DNA of 20,625 nucleotides from Ardenticatenales bacterium (lineage in GTDB: Bacteria; Chloroflexota; Anaerolineae; Promineifilales; Promineifilaceae), in NCBI GenBank assembly GCA_020634575.1, contig JACKBM010000075.1:1-20625 (forward strand), written 5' to 3'. A model generated the notes under the pieces. It saw only the letters and a program-made list of their open reading frames with translations. It was not told the DNA's origin and did no database searches. The position numbers and the translations under genes are program-made. Below are positions 1-7,604 of this stretch, piece after piece (within the stretch, counting starts at the first letter, position 1; every line of letters begins with the position of its first letter).

Positions 1-899
1 TGCAGTTTAGCTTCAAAGAAGGGCCGCGGCTTCTGCTTGCGAGATTCTTCCCGGCCAAGCTGGGCCTTGATAAACCAGTACTCATCCGGGGTGAAATTGT
101 TGATTTCGCGCTCGCGCTCAACGACAAGCCGTACGGCGACCGACTGCACGCGACCGGCCGATAACCGGCCCCGCACCTTACGCCAGAGCAGCGGGCTTAG
201 CTTGTAACCCACCAGCCGGTCCAGGATACGACGCGCCTGTTGCGCATCCACCCGATCCATGTCGATATCCCGCGGCTGTTCAAACGCCTTGAGGATAGCA
301 GGCTTGGTGATCTCCTGAAAGACAACCCGTTTGGCCCGCTCCGGCTCAATTTCAGCCGCTTCCAGCACATGCCAGGCAATCGCTTCCCCTTCCCGGTCAC
401 TATCCGTTGCCAGAAAGACTTCCGTTGATTTGGCGGCCAGATCCTTTATTTCCTTGACTGTGGAGCGTTTGTCATTGGGAACGCGATATTCCGGCTCATA
501 ATCATGCTCAACATCAACGCTGAGCCGGGAACGGAGCAGATCACGAACATGGCCAACGCTCGAGGTCACCCGATAGCCGGAGCCAAGGTACTTGCCAATT
601 GTCTTGGCCTTGGCCGGCGATTCGACGATCACCAGCTTGCCGCTGCGGCGCTGGCCGCTCGTACTCTTCTTGGTTTTGCGTGTGCCCTTTTTCTTGCCGG
701 GACGCGCCGTAGTTTCTGGTTTGGGCAAATTATCGTGCAAGGGAGTATGACCCCGTTTGTAGACGTTGGTACCGCAAACGGCACACGTGCCCCGAGTTGC
801 GGGGCTGCCATTGCTCGCCCACTCCGGCTTGGGATCTTTAATCTCGCGGGTTTCCTTGCACTTCAGGCAATACCCTTCCAGCTTAATATCATCGCTCAT
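1..899 (-). CDS. topA: DNA topoisomerase I with N-terminal zinc-ribbon extension (C-terminal part outside window)
   Basis: Type IA topoisomerase, which relaxes negative supercoils. The reading frame is open from the ATG at 899 to the window edge, giving the first 299 or so residues. The Toprim domain starts near residue 88 with [19 protein letters not shown]; the catalytic Glu is E93. The acidic metal site is in [16 protein letters not shown], and the start of domain IV follows ([17 protein letters not shown], then [14 protein letters not shown]). Residues 1-87 are an extension absent from E. coli TopA. It holds two CxxC pairs (C11/C14 and C39/C42) with the pattern [15 protein letters not shown], which I recognise as a DUF5679-type zinc ribbon. 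A Lys/Arg-rich linker (residues 66-88) follows. The gene starts 4 bases after the stop of the manC-like gene, so it is probably the last gene seen of the ffh operon. The dprA-topA neighbourhood is common in bacteria. The identity is certain; the domain name of the extension is from memory. Confidence 0.95.
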   Translation of the reverse strand, partial: MSDDIKLEGYCLKCKETREIKDPKPEWASNGSPATRGTCAVCGTNVYKRGHTPLHDNLPKPETTARPGKKKGTRKTKKSTSGQRRSGKLVIVESPAKAKTIGKYLGSGYRVTSSVGHVRDLLRSRLSVDVEHDYEPEYRVPNDKRSTVKEIKDLAAKSTEVFLATDSDREGEAIAWHVLEAAEIEPERAKRVVFQEITKPAILKAFEQPRDIDMDRVDAQQARRILDRLVGYKLSPLLWRKVRGRLSAGRVQSVAVRLVVEREREINNFTPDEYWFIKAQLGREESRKQKPRPFFEAKL

Positions 900-903
900 A
901 AAA

Positions 904-1992
904 CTATGTATACTTCTCCAGATCAGTTCCGACAAGGCCGTCGACCATCGCCTTCACCAACTTGATATTGTCCTTGTGAACAACAAGCACGGACTCAGCC
1001 GTGTTTACCACAATCATCCCTTCAAGGCCAACAGCAGCCACCAATTTATCGCTTTCGTAGTTGTAAAGCAGACAATCTTTGGAATCATGGGTAACGACCT
1101 GGCCCTTGCTGACATTGGCGGCCGGATCGGGGTTAATCGCTTCTTTCAGGGCGTACAGGGTGCCGGGATCGCTCCAACCCATGTTGCCATGCAGGACGAG
1201 GGCCTGATTATGGGGAACATGTGTAAGAATTGCATCATCAAAGGAGATGGTCTCCATCTGCGGGTACAGGTCATGCAATGCTTCCGTGTAGCCAGCAGTG
1301 CCAATTTTCGCCTCAATGCCCGTTAACTTGGCCCACATGTCGGGTTGATGCGTGGCGTAAAGCGCGCGCACATAGCCTGGCGTTGTGACAAAATAGCCGG
1401 TGTTCCAGACATAGCGGCCAGAGGCGTACATTTTTTGGCATTCATCCATAGGTGGGCGATACCAAAAAGAGTCAAATGTGTAGACCGGCCGGTCCGTCAC
1501 TCCTTCAACTGGCTCCCCCAACCCGATCCAGCCCAGATTATCATTGGCAAAACGGGCCGTCTCGCCCACAAACATGATGCTGGCCGCCCCCTGGCGCAGC
1601 ACATCTTCCGCCGCTGCCAACACCGTCAGGAAGGTAGGCACTTCCGTCATATAGTTGTCGCCCCACAAAATGGCGACCGGCTCAGCCGGATCCGCCTTTT
1701 GGGCAACGTGGGCCATAGCCAGCCCCACAGCTGGCGCCAGATCCCGGCGGGTGGGTTCGCCAATCAGATTCTCTACCGGCAGCTCCGGTAACTGTTTCTG
1801 AATGATGGGAATGTACATCTCATTAGTTGAGATGAAAATGTTCTCCGCGCCGTAGGTATCCTTCACCCGGTCAACCGCCAACTGCAAGGTAGAGCGACTA
1901 CCGATAATCGGCTCAAATTGCTTCGGCGAACTTTTCAGACTGATTGGCCAGAGTCGGCGCCCTGAACCACCCGCAAATATCACGATTTTCAT
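904..1992 (-). CDS. manC: Mannose-1-phosphate guanylyltransferase (GDP-mannose pyrophosphorylase family)
   Basis: A sugar-1-phosphate nucleotidyltransferase of 362 residues. It probably makes GDP-mannose from mannose-1-phosphate and GTP for glycan synthesis in the cytoplasm. The N-terminus has the pyrophosphorylase signature [13 protein letters not shown] (residues 6-18), followed by SPKQF, which is typical of the ManC/type-I GMP group. Further on are [15 protein letters not shown], the metal-site region AILWGDNY, and the fold-typical VWNTGYFV and [14 protein letters not shown]. The protein ends about where the catalytic domain ends. There is therefore no fused phosphomannose isomerase domain, unlike bifunctional ManC/AlgA of about 480 residues. 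The ATG at 1992 is the only start that leaves the nucleotide-binding loop intact. The gene sits between dprA and topA, 4 bases ahead of topA, which is an odd place for a glycan gene. The substrate (mannose versus another hexose phosphate) is inferred from family resemblance. Confidence 0.88.
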   Translation of the reverse strand: MKIVIFAGGSGRRLWPISLKSSPKQFEPIIGSRSTLQLAVDRVKDTYGAENIFISTNEMYIPIIQKQLPELPVENLIGEPTRRDLAPAVGLAMAHVAQKADPAEPVAILWGDNYMTEVPTFLTVLAAAEDVLRQGAASIMFVGETARFANDNLGWIGLGEPVEGVTDRPVYTFDSFWYRPPMDECQKMYASGRYVWNTGYFVTTPGYVRALYATHQPDMWAKLTGIEAKIGTAGYTEALHDLYPQMETISFDDAILTHVPHNQALVLHGNMGWSDPGTLYALKEAINPDPAANVSKGQVVTHDSKDCLLYNYESDKLVAAVGLEGMIVVNTAESVLVVHKDNIKLVKAMVDGLVGTDLEKYT

Positions 1993-2145
1993 GCCAATAC
2001 CTCATTCTTTTCCGGGTACGCTCAAATCGGTGTCCCAACGAGACGCAAACGCCTTCGTTACGCCAACACTCCCCACGTGCCCACCAACATTATTATGGAA
2101 CTGGCGGTAATCAAACCGGTGGATTGATCAACTCCCTCGTCGCAG

Positions 2146-2174
2146 ACGTTAATCGTTTCACGTCTTGCTGTCAA
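2146..2174 (-). promoter_or_regulatory. Possible sigma-70 promoter ahead of manC-topA
   Basis: On the minus strand a perfect TTGACA -35 box lies at 2169-2174. It is followed, after exactly 17 bases, by TAACGT (3 of 6 matches) at 2146-2151. This sits just beyond the dprA stop, in the 200-base spacer 1993-2192, the longest gap inside the ffh-topA block. It would let manC and topA be transcribed separately from the ffh operon. The -10 box is poor, so this is tentative. I see no terminator and no small gene in the rest of the spacer. Confidence 0.35.
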
Positions 2175-2192
2175 TCCCTCGTGACCAATTAC

Positions 2193-3287
2193 TTAGAAAA
2201 ATTTGGCGTAATGCAGGGGTGCAACTGCCTGCACCAACCCTTTTAGCTCCATCATCACCAACGTGCTGGTCACTGTGCTCGATGGCAACTCAACCAGCCG
2301 GCACAACTCATCAACATGGACAGGGTTACGCGTTAAATGTGTCCAGAGGGCAACTTCGTCGGCCGTTGCCGGCAAGCCAAGTTGGCGCCCCGCCAGGTTG
2401 ACAGGTTCCGGTTGCCAGCGCAGTTCGCGCAAAATATCAACCGCCCCGGTCACCATAGTGGCCCCTTCCTTTATCAGACTATTTGTGCCTTCACTCAAGG
2501 GGCTGTTAATGGGGCCAGGCACCGCGAAGACCTCGCGGTCCTGTTCCAGGGCAAAAGTTGTCGTGATGAGTGCCCCGCTTTTTTGGCCGGCCTCTATGAC
2601 CAGGACGCCTCGCGAAAGGCCGCTGATAATACGATTGCGCGGCGGGAAATGGCGCGCGTCTGGCTTAGTGCCCAGCGGGTGTTCCGTCAGAATGGCCCCC
2701 TGGCCGTTGCGGACGATGTCACGGGCCAACTGACGATTCTCAGCCGGGTAAATGCGGTCCAGCCCAGAACCCAGCACAGCAATCGTCCGGCCGCCCAGTT
2801 CCAGGGCTGTCTGATGGGCCACGGTGTCAATCCCGCGGGCCAGGCCGCTTACAATGGTCACACCTTGCTGAACCAGTTCGGTAACCAGCTCCCGTGTCAC
2901 CTGCCGACCATATTGGCTCATTCGCCGCGAACCAACAATAGCAACCGCTTTGTTATCTTCCGGCCGGATCTCGCCGGAACAATAGAGCAATGGGGGCGGC
3001 AGAGCAATTTCGCGCAGTAGCGCCGGATATTGCTCACCAGCAGAATACAAAAGGCGGATGTGCCGGTCCTGTAAACGCTTCAGCGCGCCATCCAGATCAA
3101 GCGTGGTCCGCAGCTCAACCAGATTCTGACGCGCCCGGCGGTCCAGCCCCGCCTGCTGCAGCTCGGCATCAGAAGCATGCCAGGCCGCGCGCGCGGAGCC
3201 AAGAAGTTCGTACAGCCGGGCAACCTTGGCCGCGCCTATACCGCTCACCAATGACAATCCCAGCCAATATTTCTCTTCCGCTGCCAC
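2193..3287 (-). CDS. dprA: DNA processing protein DprA (Smf)
   Basis: Binds single-stranded DNA entering during natural transformation and loads RecA onto it; also widespread in bacteria not known to be competent. The 364-residue protein has an N-terminal helix-hairpin-like segment (LSLVSGIGAAKVARLYELLG). A Rossmann-fold DprA domain follows, from about residue 105, with the motifs VGSRRMSQYG, SGLARGIDTVAHQTAL, GRTIAVLGSGLDRIYPAEN, FPPRNRIISGLS and VIEAGQKSGALITT, then GTNSLIKEGA. A short C-terminal winged-helix-like domain (about 305-364) ends in AKFF. All core DprA motifs are present and the length is typical of the two-domain family plus WH domain. It starts 19 bases after the rimM stop, so it is probably cotranscribed with the ffh-rpsP-khpA-rimM genes. 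No competence pilus genes occur in the window, so a role in transformation cannot be judged here. Confidence 0.95.
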   Translation of the reverse strand: MAAEEKYWLGLSLVSGIGAAKVARLYELLGSARAAWHASDAELQQAGLDRRARQNLVELRTTLDLDGALKRLQDRHIRLLYSAGEQYPALLREIALPPPLLYCSGEIRPEDNKAVAIVGSRRMSQYGRQVTRELVTELVQQGVTIVSGLARGIDTVAHQTALELGGRTIAVLGSGLDRIYPAENRQLARDIVRNGQGAILTEHPLGTKPDARHFPPRNRIISGLSRGVLVIEAGQKSGALITTTFALEQDREVFAVPGPINSPLSEGTNSLIKEGATMVTGAVDILRELRWQPEPVNLAGRQLGLPATADEVALWTHLTRNPVHVDELCRLVELPSSTVTSTLVMMELKGLVQAVAPLHYAKFF

Positions 3288-3306
3288 GCCCTTCTTCCTT
3301 TCGCCT

Positions 3307-3885
3307 TTACATTCCGGGGAGCAAGGTCACGATCATCACGCCTTGCTCAACATCAATGTCCTGAACGACATCATCAATATCCGGGATAAGCCGCTCACCC
3401 CGGTCACCCTTCACCACAAAAACATTGTTAGCTGGTGTCTCAATGATCTCGCTGATCTCGCCTATCAACTCGCCATCACTGGTCCGAACCTGCAGCCCAA
3501 TCAACTGATATAGAAACAGCTCTCCCTCTTCCAGGGGAATTGCCTCGTCTTCGGGGACCTGCAACCATTCACCACGGAGTGATTCCACTGCATCACGGCT
3601 TTCATACCCTTCCAGCGCCAGCAACGCCCAGTTTTTGTGGAAGCGGACGCCGACGATGGGCACCGGCTGCGGATCGTCCAGGCCCAGGTAAACCTGTTCC
3701 AGCCAGGTGAAGCGCTCCGGCTCATCCGTATGCATGGTCACCCGCATTTCGCCATGGACCCCATGCGGTTTGCCAATACGGCCAATGATCAAAAAACGAG
3801 GCTCAGCGGAATCTGCCTTTGAGCCTCGTTCCGAACGATTACTGTTCGATTCGTGCTTATTTGCCATTTTTATTTCTGCTGCCAA
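3307..3885 (-). CDS. rimM: Ribosome maturation factor RimM
   Basis: Helps assemble the head of the 30S subunit by binding ribosomal protein S19. The N-terminal RimM barrel begins at about residue 30 with FLIIGRIGKPHGVHGEMRV, the family hallmark. It runs through EGYESRDAVESLRG to about residue 115. The C-terminal PRC-barrel follows, with ELFLYQLIGLQV, NNVFVVKG and RLIPDIDDVVQDIDVEQGVM, ending LLPGM. A polar tail of about 29 residues precedes the first domain. The ATG at 3867 (MANKHES...) is an equally plausible start, 6 codons inside the one given. It lies in the conserved order rpsP, KH protein, rimM, with a 13-base gap from khpA. The usual next genes, trmD and rplS, are absent and dprA follows instead. 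Confidence 0.94.
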   Translation of the reverse strand: MAAEIKMANKHESNSNRSERGSKADSAEPRFLIIGRIGKPHGVHGEMRVTMHTDEPERFTWLEQVYLGLDDPQPVPIVGVRFHKNWALLALEGYESRDAVESLRGEWLQVPEDEAIPLEEGELFLYQLIGLQVRTSDGELIGEISEIIETPANNVFVVKGDRGERLIPDIDDVVQDIDVEQGVMIVTLLPGM

Positions 3886-3898
3886 AGGGAGCAGTTGC

Positions 3899-4132
3899 TC
3901 AGGAGATTATCTCCAGGCTAACCTTGTCACCCCGCTTGCTGGCCAGGGTCTGCACGATGGTGCGAATGGAGTTGACGACACGGCCGCCTTTACCAATGAC
4001 ACGGCCCATATCAGCTTCAGCAACGCTGAGCTCAATGACCGTCTCGCGCGGCTCTTCAAATTCAGATACCGCAACGCGCTCTGGATCATCAACCAGAGAC
4101 TTCACGATATGCTCTACCAATTCTTTGTACAT
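3899..4132 (-). CDS. khpA: KhpA-type RNA-binding KH domain protein
   Basis: A 77-residue single KH-domain protein of the KhpA/YlqC family. In Gram-positive bacteria this family pairs with KhpB/Jag and acts in RNA binding and control of cell division and envelope genes. The sequence starts MYKELVEHIVKSLVDDPERV, as KhpA proteins do. It carries the RNA-binding GxxG loop as GRVIGKGGR (residues 43-51), followed by the helix VVNSIRTIVQTLASKRGDKV. The length is normal. The ATG at 4132 is preceded by AGGGGAAAGCA, a good ribosome binding site. Immediately upstream lies a perfect 11-base-pair hairpin (4152-4179). The order rpsP-khpA-rimM is the standard one. Confidence 0.93.
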   Translation of the reverse strand: MYKELVEHIVKSLVDDPERVAVSEFEEPRETVIELSVAEADMGRVIGKGGRVVNSIRTIVQTLASKRGDKVSLEIIS

Positions 4133-4151
4133 TGCTTTCCCCTGCAGCTCT

Positions 4152-4179
4152 GGCTAACAGTCACGCAAGACTGTTAGCC
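4152..4179 (-). repeat. Perfect 11-bp inverted repeat just upstream of khpA
   Basis: GGCTAACAGTC (4152-4162) pairs perfectly with GACTGTTAGCC (4169-4179) around a 6-base loop. The 3' arm on the minus strand ends about 19 bases before the khpA ATG, next to its ribosome binding site. There is no U-rich run after the stem on either strand, so it is not a standard intrinsic terminator. The short motif GGCTAA recurs at 4152, 4206 and 4218, and a second small hairpin (GCCTG-AAAAG-CAGGC, 4194-4208) lies beside it. Likely roles are mRNA processing or stability, or control of translation between rpsP and khpA. Confidence 0.7.
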
Positions 4180-4255
4180 GAAAACGATCGGATGCCTGAA
4201 AAGCAGGCTAAAGGCCTGGCTAAGACAGCGATCCTGATGGCAAACGAAAAGGCAA

Positions 4256-4636
4256 TTACTCTTCTTCGGCAACCGCTTCAGCAACTGCAGCCGCTGGGGT
4301 GGCCACCGCGGCGGCGGCGGCAACAGGCACTTCCGTACCGTAAAATTCAGCGGCCAGCGACTCAGCTGTCTCGCCCTTGTGCAAGCGGCTCAGGCGCGCC
4401 AGGGTCCCCTGCTTGTCCAGCAGACGACGTACGGCATCGGTCGGCTGGGCGCCAACACTCAGCCAATATAAGGCACGGTCTTCCTTGATTTCGTAGCTAA
4501 GCGGCTCTGTACGCGGGTTGTAAAACCCGATCCGCTCCACAAAACGACCATCACGCGGCGCCTCGGCGTCAGCAACCACGACACGATAGGAAGCCTGGCG
4601 TTTGGCACCAGTCCGGCTCAATCTAATCTTCAGCAT
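4256..4636 (-). CDS. rpsP: 30S ribosomal protein bS16
   Basis: Small-subunit ribosomal protein S16. The N-terminal 85 or so residues are classic: MLKIRLSRTGAKRQASYRVV, then RDGRFVERIGFYNPRTEP, ALYWLSVGAQPTDAVRRLL. The 126-residue protein is longer than the typical 80-90. After GTLARLSRLHKGE there is a C-terminal tail made almost only of Ala, Val, Thr, Pro and, at the very end, Glu (AAAAAVATPAAAVAEAVAEEE, about residues 106-126). Such tails on bS16 occur in some phyla and are presumably disordered. The ATG at 4636 has GGAG about 10 bases upstream. It lies 55 bases downstream of ffh in the same operon. Confidence 0.96.
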   Translation of the reverse strand: MLKIRLSRTGAKRQASYRVVVADAEAPRDGRFVERIGFYNPRTEPLSYEIKEDRALYWLSVGAQPTDAVRRLLDKQGTLARLSRLHKGETAESLAAEFYGTEVPVAAAAAVATPAAAVAEAVAEEE

Positions 4637-4657
4637 ACTTAGTTCTCCAAATCCTTT

Positions 4658-4678
4658 CCGTCACCCACATCCTGACGG
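4658..4678 (-). repeat. Small inverted repeat between ffh and rpsP
   Basis: CCGTCA (4658-4663) and TGACGG (4673-4678) are complementary around a 9-base loop. An overlapping alternative pairing (GTCACC with GGTGAC) exists on the minus-strand transcript. No U-rich tract follows. It may be a processing or weak attenuation structure separating ffh from the more highly expressed ribosomal protein gene, but the stem is short and this is tentative. Confidence 0.35.
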
Positions 4679-4691
4679 TGACCGGTGATAT

Positions 4692-6035
4692 CTAGCTAAA
4701 CATTCCGCGACCGCCCATCAGCTTGGCCAGCTGACGCATCCCGCCACGTTTCTGCATCTGCCGCATCATCTTCTGCATTTCCTGGAATTGACGCAGCAAT
4801 TGGTTAATCTCAGGCACGGAAGTCCCGGATCCCTTGGCAATCCGCAGCTTGCGATTGCGCTTGATCAACTTGGGATTCCTGCGTTCCTGCGGCGTCATTG
4901 AATAAATAATTGCTTCAATGCGCTTCAAATCATTTTCGGCAGTGGACAAATCCACGTCTGCCGGCAACTGTCCCATACCGGGCAGTAGCTCCAGCATTTT
5001 GCCTAACGGACCCATCTTCTTGATCTGCTGCATGCTTTTCAGGAAATCGTCCAGATCAAATTTCCCTTCCATCAACCGCTGACCAGTCCGCTCAGCTTCT
5101 TCCTGATCGATATTTTCCTGGGCCCGCTCAATCAGGGTGAGCACATCGCCCATACCCAGAATCCGGCTGGCCAGCCGATCCGGATGGAATTCCTCAATGG
5201 CGTCAGTCTTTTCACCGGTGCCGAGGAACTTGATCGGCACATTAGCGACCTGCCGCATCGAGATGGCCGCACCACCGCGAGCATCACCATCGATCTTGGT
5301 CATGATCAGGCCGGTAAGATCCACCGCCTCATTAAAGTCAGAGGCGACCCGGACCGCTTCCTGGCCTGTCATGGCATCGGCTACGAGCAAGGTCTCAATT
5401 GGCGAAACATTCGCCTTGATAGCTCGCAGCTCATCCATTTTCATTTCGTCAATGTTCAAACGACCGGCCGTGTCCAAAATGACAACAGTATTGTCATTTT
5501 GCCGGGCATGTTTCACCGCGTTCAGAGCCAGTTTGGGCGGATTGGCATCGATCCCTTCGCTATAAACGGGGATATCCAGCTGCCGGCCCAATGTCTCCAG
5601 CTGATCGATAGCGGCCGGCCGGTACACGTCCGCGGCCACCAACAACGGGCGGCTGCCCTTGCGGCGCAACCAGAGCGCCAATTTGGCCGCCATCGTCGTC
5701 TTACCGGCGCCCTGCAGACCAACCAGCATAATAATTGCTGGCGACTGCTGGCCCAGATTCAGGCGGCCTGGCTCGCCCAGCGTGTTGATCAGCTCGTCAT
5801 GGACGATCTTGACCACCTGCTGGCCTGGCGTCAGGCTCTTCATCACTTCAGAGCCAATAGCCCGTTCTTTAACGCGACCAACAAACTCCTTGACAACCTT
5901 GTAGTTCACGTCAGCTTCGAGCAGCGCCAGACGCACTTCCCGCATCGCTTCGTTGACATCGTCTTCAGTTAGCTTTCCCCGGCGTTGCAGCCGGTCGAAA
6001 GTTGCCTGTAAGCGGTTACCTAAGGATTCAAACAC
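4692..6035 (-). CDS. ffh: Signal recognition particle protein Ffh (SRP54)
   Basis: The GTPase subunit of the signal recognition particle, which binds 4.5S/scRNA and delivers ribosomes making membrane proteins to FtsY. In 447 residues it has an N-terminal helical bundle (1-90). The G domain has the P-loop GLQGAGKTT (106-114), ADVYRPAA, the DTAGR motif followed by LNIDEMKMDEL, and TKIDGDARGGAAIS. A methionine-rich M domain (about 305-447) has GKMLELLPGM, then SGTSVPEINQLLRQFQEMQK and MRQMQKRGGMRQLAKLMGG. The length is normal. The start is GTG (minus-strand 6035-6033); it gives MFESLGNRLQATFDRLQRRG, which matches the family N-terminus exactly. No ATG fits and only a weak GTGAG-type binding site precedes it. 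It is the first gene of the operon. Confidence 0.97.
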   Translation of the reverse strand: MFESLGNRLQATFDRLQRRGKLTEDDVNEAMREVRLALLEADVNYKVVKEFVGRVKERAIGSEVMKSLTPGQQVVKIVHDELINTLGEPGRLNLGQQSPAIIMLVGLQGAGKTTMAAKLALWLRRKGSRPLLVAADVYRPAAIDQLETLGRQLDIPVYSEGIDANPPKLALNAVKHARQNDNTVVILDTAGRLNIDEMKMDELRAIKANVSPIETLLVADAMTGQEAVRVASDFNEAVDLTGLIMTKIDGDARGGAAISMRQVANVPIKFLGTGEKTDAIEEFHPDRLASRILGMGDVLTLIERAQENIDQEEAERTGQRLMEGKFDLDDFLKSMQQIKKMGPLGKMLELLPGMGQLPADVDLSTAENDLKRIEAIIYSMTPQERRNPKLIKRNRKLRIAKGSGTSVPEINQLLRQFQEMQKMMRQMQKRGGMRQLAKLMGGRGMFS

Positions 6036-6123
6036 AATCAGCTCACAAAGAGCGACGCCCGCAATTCTGTCTTTTCAACCGCGCGCCTATAACACTCAAC
6101 GGAGAAAAACGGTTTTGCCGACG

Positions 6124-6201
6124 CCAATTTCTAAAATTGGTACCTTTTGCCTGGCCGAACCGTAGTTCCGACCCCAGAAAGCACCATCAATTCTTAATTG
6201 A
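6124..6201 (-). repeat. Two short inverted repeats in the ffh leader
   Basis: CCAATTT-CTA-AAATTGG (6124-6140) is a 7-base-pair stem. TCAATT-CTT-AATTGA (6187-6201) is a 6-base-pair stem. Both lie in the roughly 195-base stretch between the predicted ffh promoter and its GTG start, which holds no gene. The stems are AT-rich, unlike the surrounding DNA. They could be operator-like sites or RNA hairpins; nothing recognisable as SRP RNA is present. Confidence 0.5.
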
Positions 6202-6205
6202 CATA

Positions 6206-6231
6206 CAAAAACAAGCCTTGTGGGACAAGGC
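6206..6231 (-). terminator. Terminator-like hairpin with U-tract at the start of the ffh transcript
   Basis: Read on the minus strand, GCCTTG-TCCCA-CAAGGC (6231-6215) is followed directly by TTGTTTTTG (6214-6206). This has the layout of a short intrinsic terminator. It lies about where transcription from the promoter at 6237-6265 should begin (near 6230). It may stop read-through from metK, or act on the nascent ffh transcript. The stem is only 6 pairs, so its efficiency is doubtful. Confidence 0.5.
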
Positions 6232-6236
6232 AGGGG

Positions 6237-6265
6237 ATTCTAGCGCAGCGGGGCGCCCAAGTCAA
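6237..6265 (-). promoter_or_regulatory. Sigma-70-type promoter of the ffh operon
   Basis: On the minus strand the -35 box TTGACT (6260-6265) and the -10 box TAGAAT (6237-6242) each match the consensus at 5 of 6 positions. They are separated by exactly 17 bases. This is the best promoter match in the 299-base spacer between metK and ffh, and it points at ffh. It predicts a leader of about 195 bases. Confidence 0.7.
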
Positions 6266-6286
6266 GGGTCAGAGGGCGGTTTTAAT

Positions 6287-6320
6287 CCTTGCGGGGCCGA
6301 CCAAAATCAGCCCCGCAAGG
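6287..6320 (-). terminator. Strong GC-rich hairpin after metK
   Basis: CCTTGCGGGGC (6287-6297) and GCCCCGCAAGG (6310-6320) form a perfect 11-base-pair stem with a 12-base loop, beginning 15 bases after the metK stop. On the minus strand the stem is followed by ATTAAAACC and has no U-run, so it is not a canonical intrinsic terminator. It most likely ends or protects the metK mRNA. On the plus strand it is followed by TATCATTTT, but no plus-strand gene is upstream. Confidence 0.6.
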
Positions 6321-6334
6321 TATCATTTTCCAAA

Positions 6335-7558
6335 TTAGGCAGCTGCCAGGGAAGCCGCCGCATTCTTCAGCTGTTCGGCCCGGCTGGTGTCTTCCCAGGG
6401 CAGCGAAATGTCATCGCGGCCAAAGTGGCCGTAAGCAGCCGTCTGCCGGTAGATCGGCCGGCGCAGGTTCAGGTCACGGATGATAGCGCCAGGGCGCAGG
6501 TCAAAGGTCTCGCCAATGAGATGGACCAGCTGGTCAGCATCCAGGGCGCCGGTGCCAAAGGTCTCGACATTGATGCTGAGCGGGCGTGCCACACCAATGG
6601 CATAAGCCAGCTGAACCTCACAGCGGCGAGCCAGACCAGCCGCCACAATGTTCTTGGCCACCCAACGAGCGGCGTAAGCGGCGCTCCGGTCAACCTTGGT
6701 ACAATCTTTGCCGCTGAAGGCGCCACCACCATGACGGCCCATGCCGCCGTAGGTGTCGACGATGATCTTACGCCCGGTCAGGCCAGCATCCCCCATCGGG
6801 CCGCCGACGACAAACCGGCCGGTCGGGTTCACATAGATCAGCAACTCGTCATCCACCATATCGGCCGGCAGTACCGGCATGATTACCTGGTCGATGATCT
6901 CCTGGCGAATGGTCGCGTTGTCTACCTCAGGCGCATGCTGGGTGCTGATTAAGACCGTATGAATCCGCTTCGGTTTGCCATAGGCATATTCCACAGTAAC
7001 CTGTGATTTGCCATCCGGGCGCACCCAGGGCAACGTCCCGTTGCGGCGTACTTCGGACAGACGGCGGGTCAGCTTGTGCGCCAGATGAATCGGCAACGGC
7101 ATCAAGGTGTCTGTCTCATCACAGGCGAAGCCAAACATCATCCCCTGGTCGCCAGCACCGGTCGCTTCCAGCGCAGCTTCCTCGTCAGCCGCGTTGCGAT
7201 ACTCGAGTGCCGTATCTACGCCCTGGGCGATGTCCGGGCTCTGGGCCGCTACAGCTACCTGAACACCGCACGTGTTGCCATCAAACCCTTTGTCGCTGGC
7301 GTCAAAGCCAATGTCATTGACCACTTTGCGCACAAGGTCGTCGTAGTTAATCTCGGCTTTGGTCGTGATCTCTCCCAAAAGCATGACAAAACCGGTCTTG
7401 ATGGCTGTCTCACACGCAACTCGAGACATCGGGTCCTGGGCCAATAAGGCATCCAGAACAGCATCGCTGATCTGGTCACACATCTTGTCCGGGTGGCCTT
7501 CGGTAACCGACTCCGAAGTAAACAAAAGGCTGGGCGCCTGCATGAACGTATTACTCAT
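6335..7558 (-). CDS. metK: S-adenosylmethionine synthetase
   Basis: Makes S-adenosylmethionine from methionine and ATP. The 407-residue length is normal. The N-terminal region has [20 protein letters not shown], with the ATP-binding His at residue 22. The hexapeptide [16 protein letters not shown] follows, then [29 protein letters not shown], and the P-loop-like [20 protein letters not shown]. The ATG at 7558 has a strong GGAGG (7569-7573) 10 bases upstream. The gene stands alone between a SAM-I riboswitch (7652-7750) with terminator upstream and a hairpin downstream. Transcription should therefore fall when SAM is abundant, which is simple end-product feedback. SAM made here would also feed the methyltransferase at 17353-18060, though that gene is ordinary in this respect. 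Confidence 0.98.
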   Translation of the reverse strand: MSNTFMQAPSLLFTSESVTEGHPDKMCDQISDAVLDALLAQDPMSRVACETAIKTGFVMLLGEITTKAEINYDDLVRKVVNDIGFDASDKGFDGNTCGVQVAVAAQSPDIAQGVDTALEYRNAADEEAALEATGAGDQGMMFGFACDETDTLMPLPIHLAHKLTRRLSEVRRNGTLPWVRPDGKSQVTVEYAYGKPKRIHTVLISTQHAPEVDNATIRQEIIDQVIMPVLPADMVDDELLIYVNPTGRFVVGGPMGDAGLTGRKIIVDTYGGMGRHGGGAFSGKDCTKVDRSAAYAARWVAKNIVAAGLARRCEVQLAYAIGVARPLSINVETFGTGALDADQLVHLIGETFDLRPGAIIRDLNLRRPIYRQTAAYGHFGRDDISLPWEDTSRAEQLKNAAASLAAA

Positions 7559-7604
7559 AATGTATAAACCTCCGCGAACCCTGTCGCATACAGATAGATA
7601 GGCA

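Noticed and set aside
2337..3020. A 227-codon plus-strand open frame over dprA
   Set aside because: The minus strand holds all DprA motifs; the plus frame has none and no ribosome binding site.
5184..5972. A 262-codon plus-strand open frame over ffh
   Set aside because: It mirrors the conserved ffh coding sequence and has no domain pattern of its own.
6287..6320. Canonical intrinsic terminator for metK
   Set aside because: The stem is excellent but there is no U-rich run after it on the minus strand, so I call it a hairpin of uncertain terminating strength.
6036..6334. A possible SRP RNA or 6S RNA gene beside ffh
   Set aside because: The conserved SRP RNA loop (GGAA tetraloop with the GCAGCCA-type asymmetric loop) is not present, and no long self-complementary rod forms.
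6002..6952. A 316-codon plus-strand open frame over metK
   Set aside because: It is antisense to the clearly conserved metK, has no recognisable motifs, and is a by-product of GC-rich coding on the other strand.
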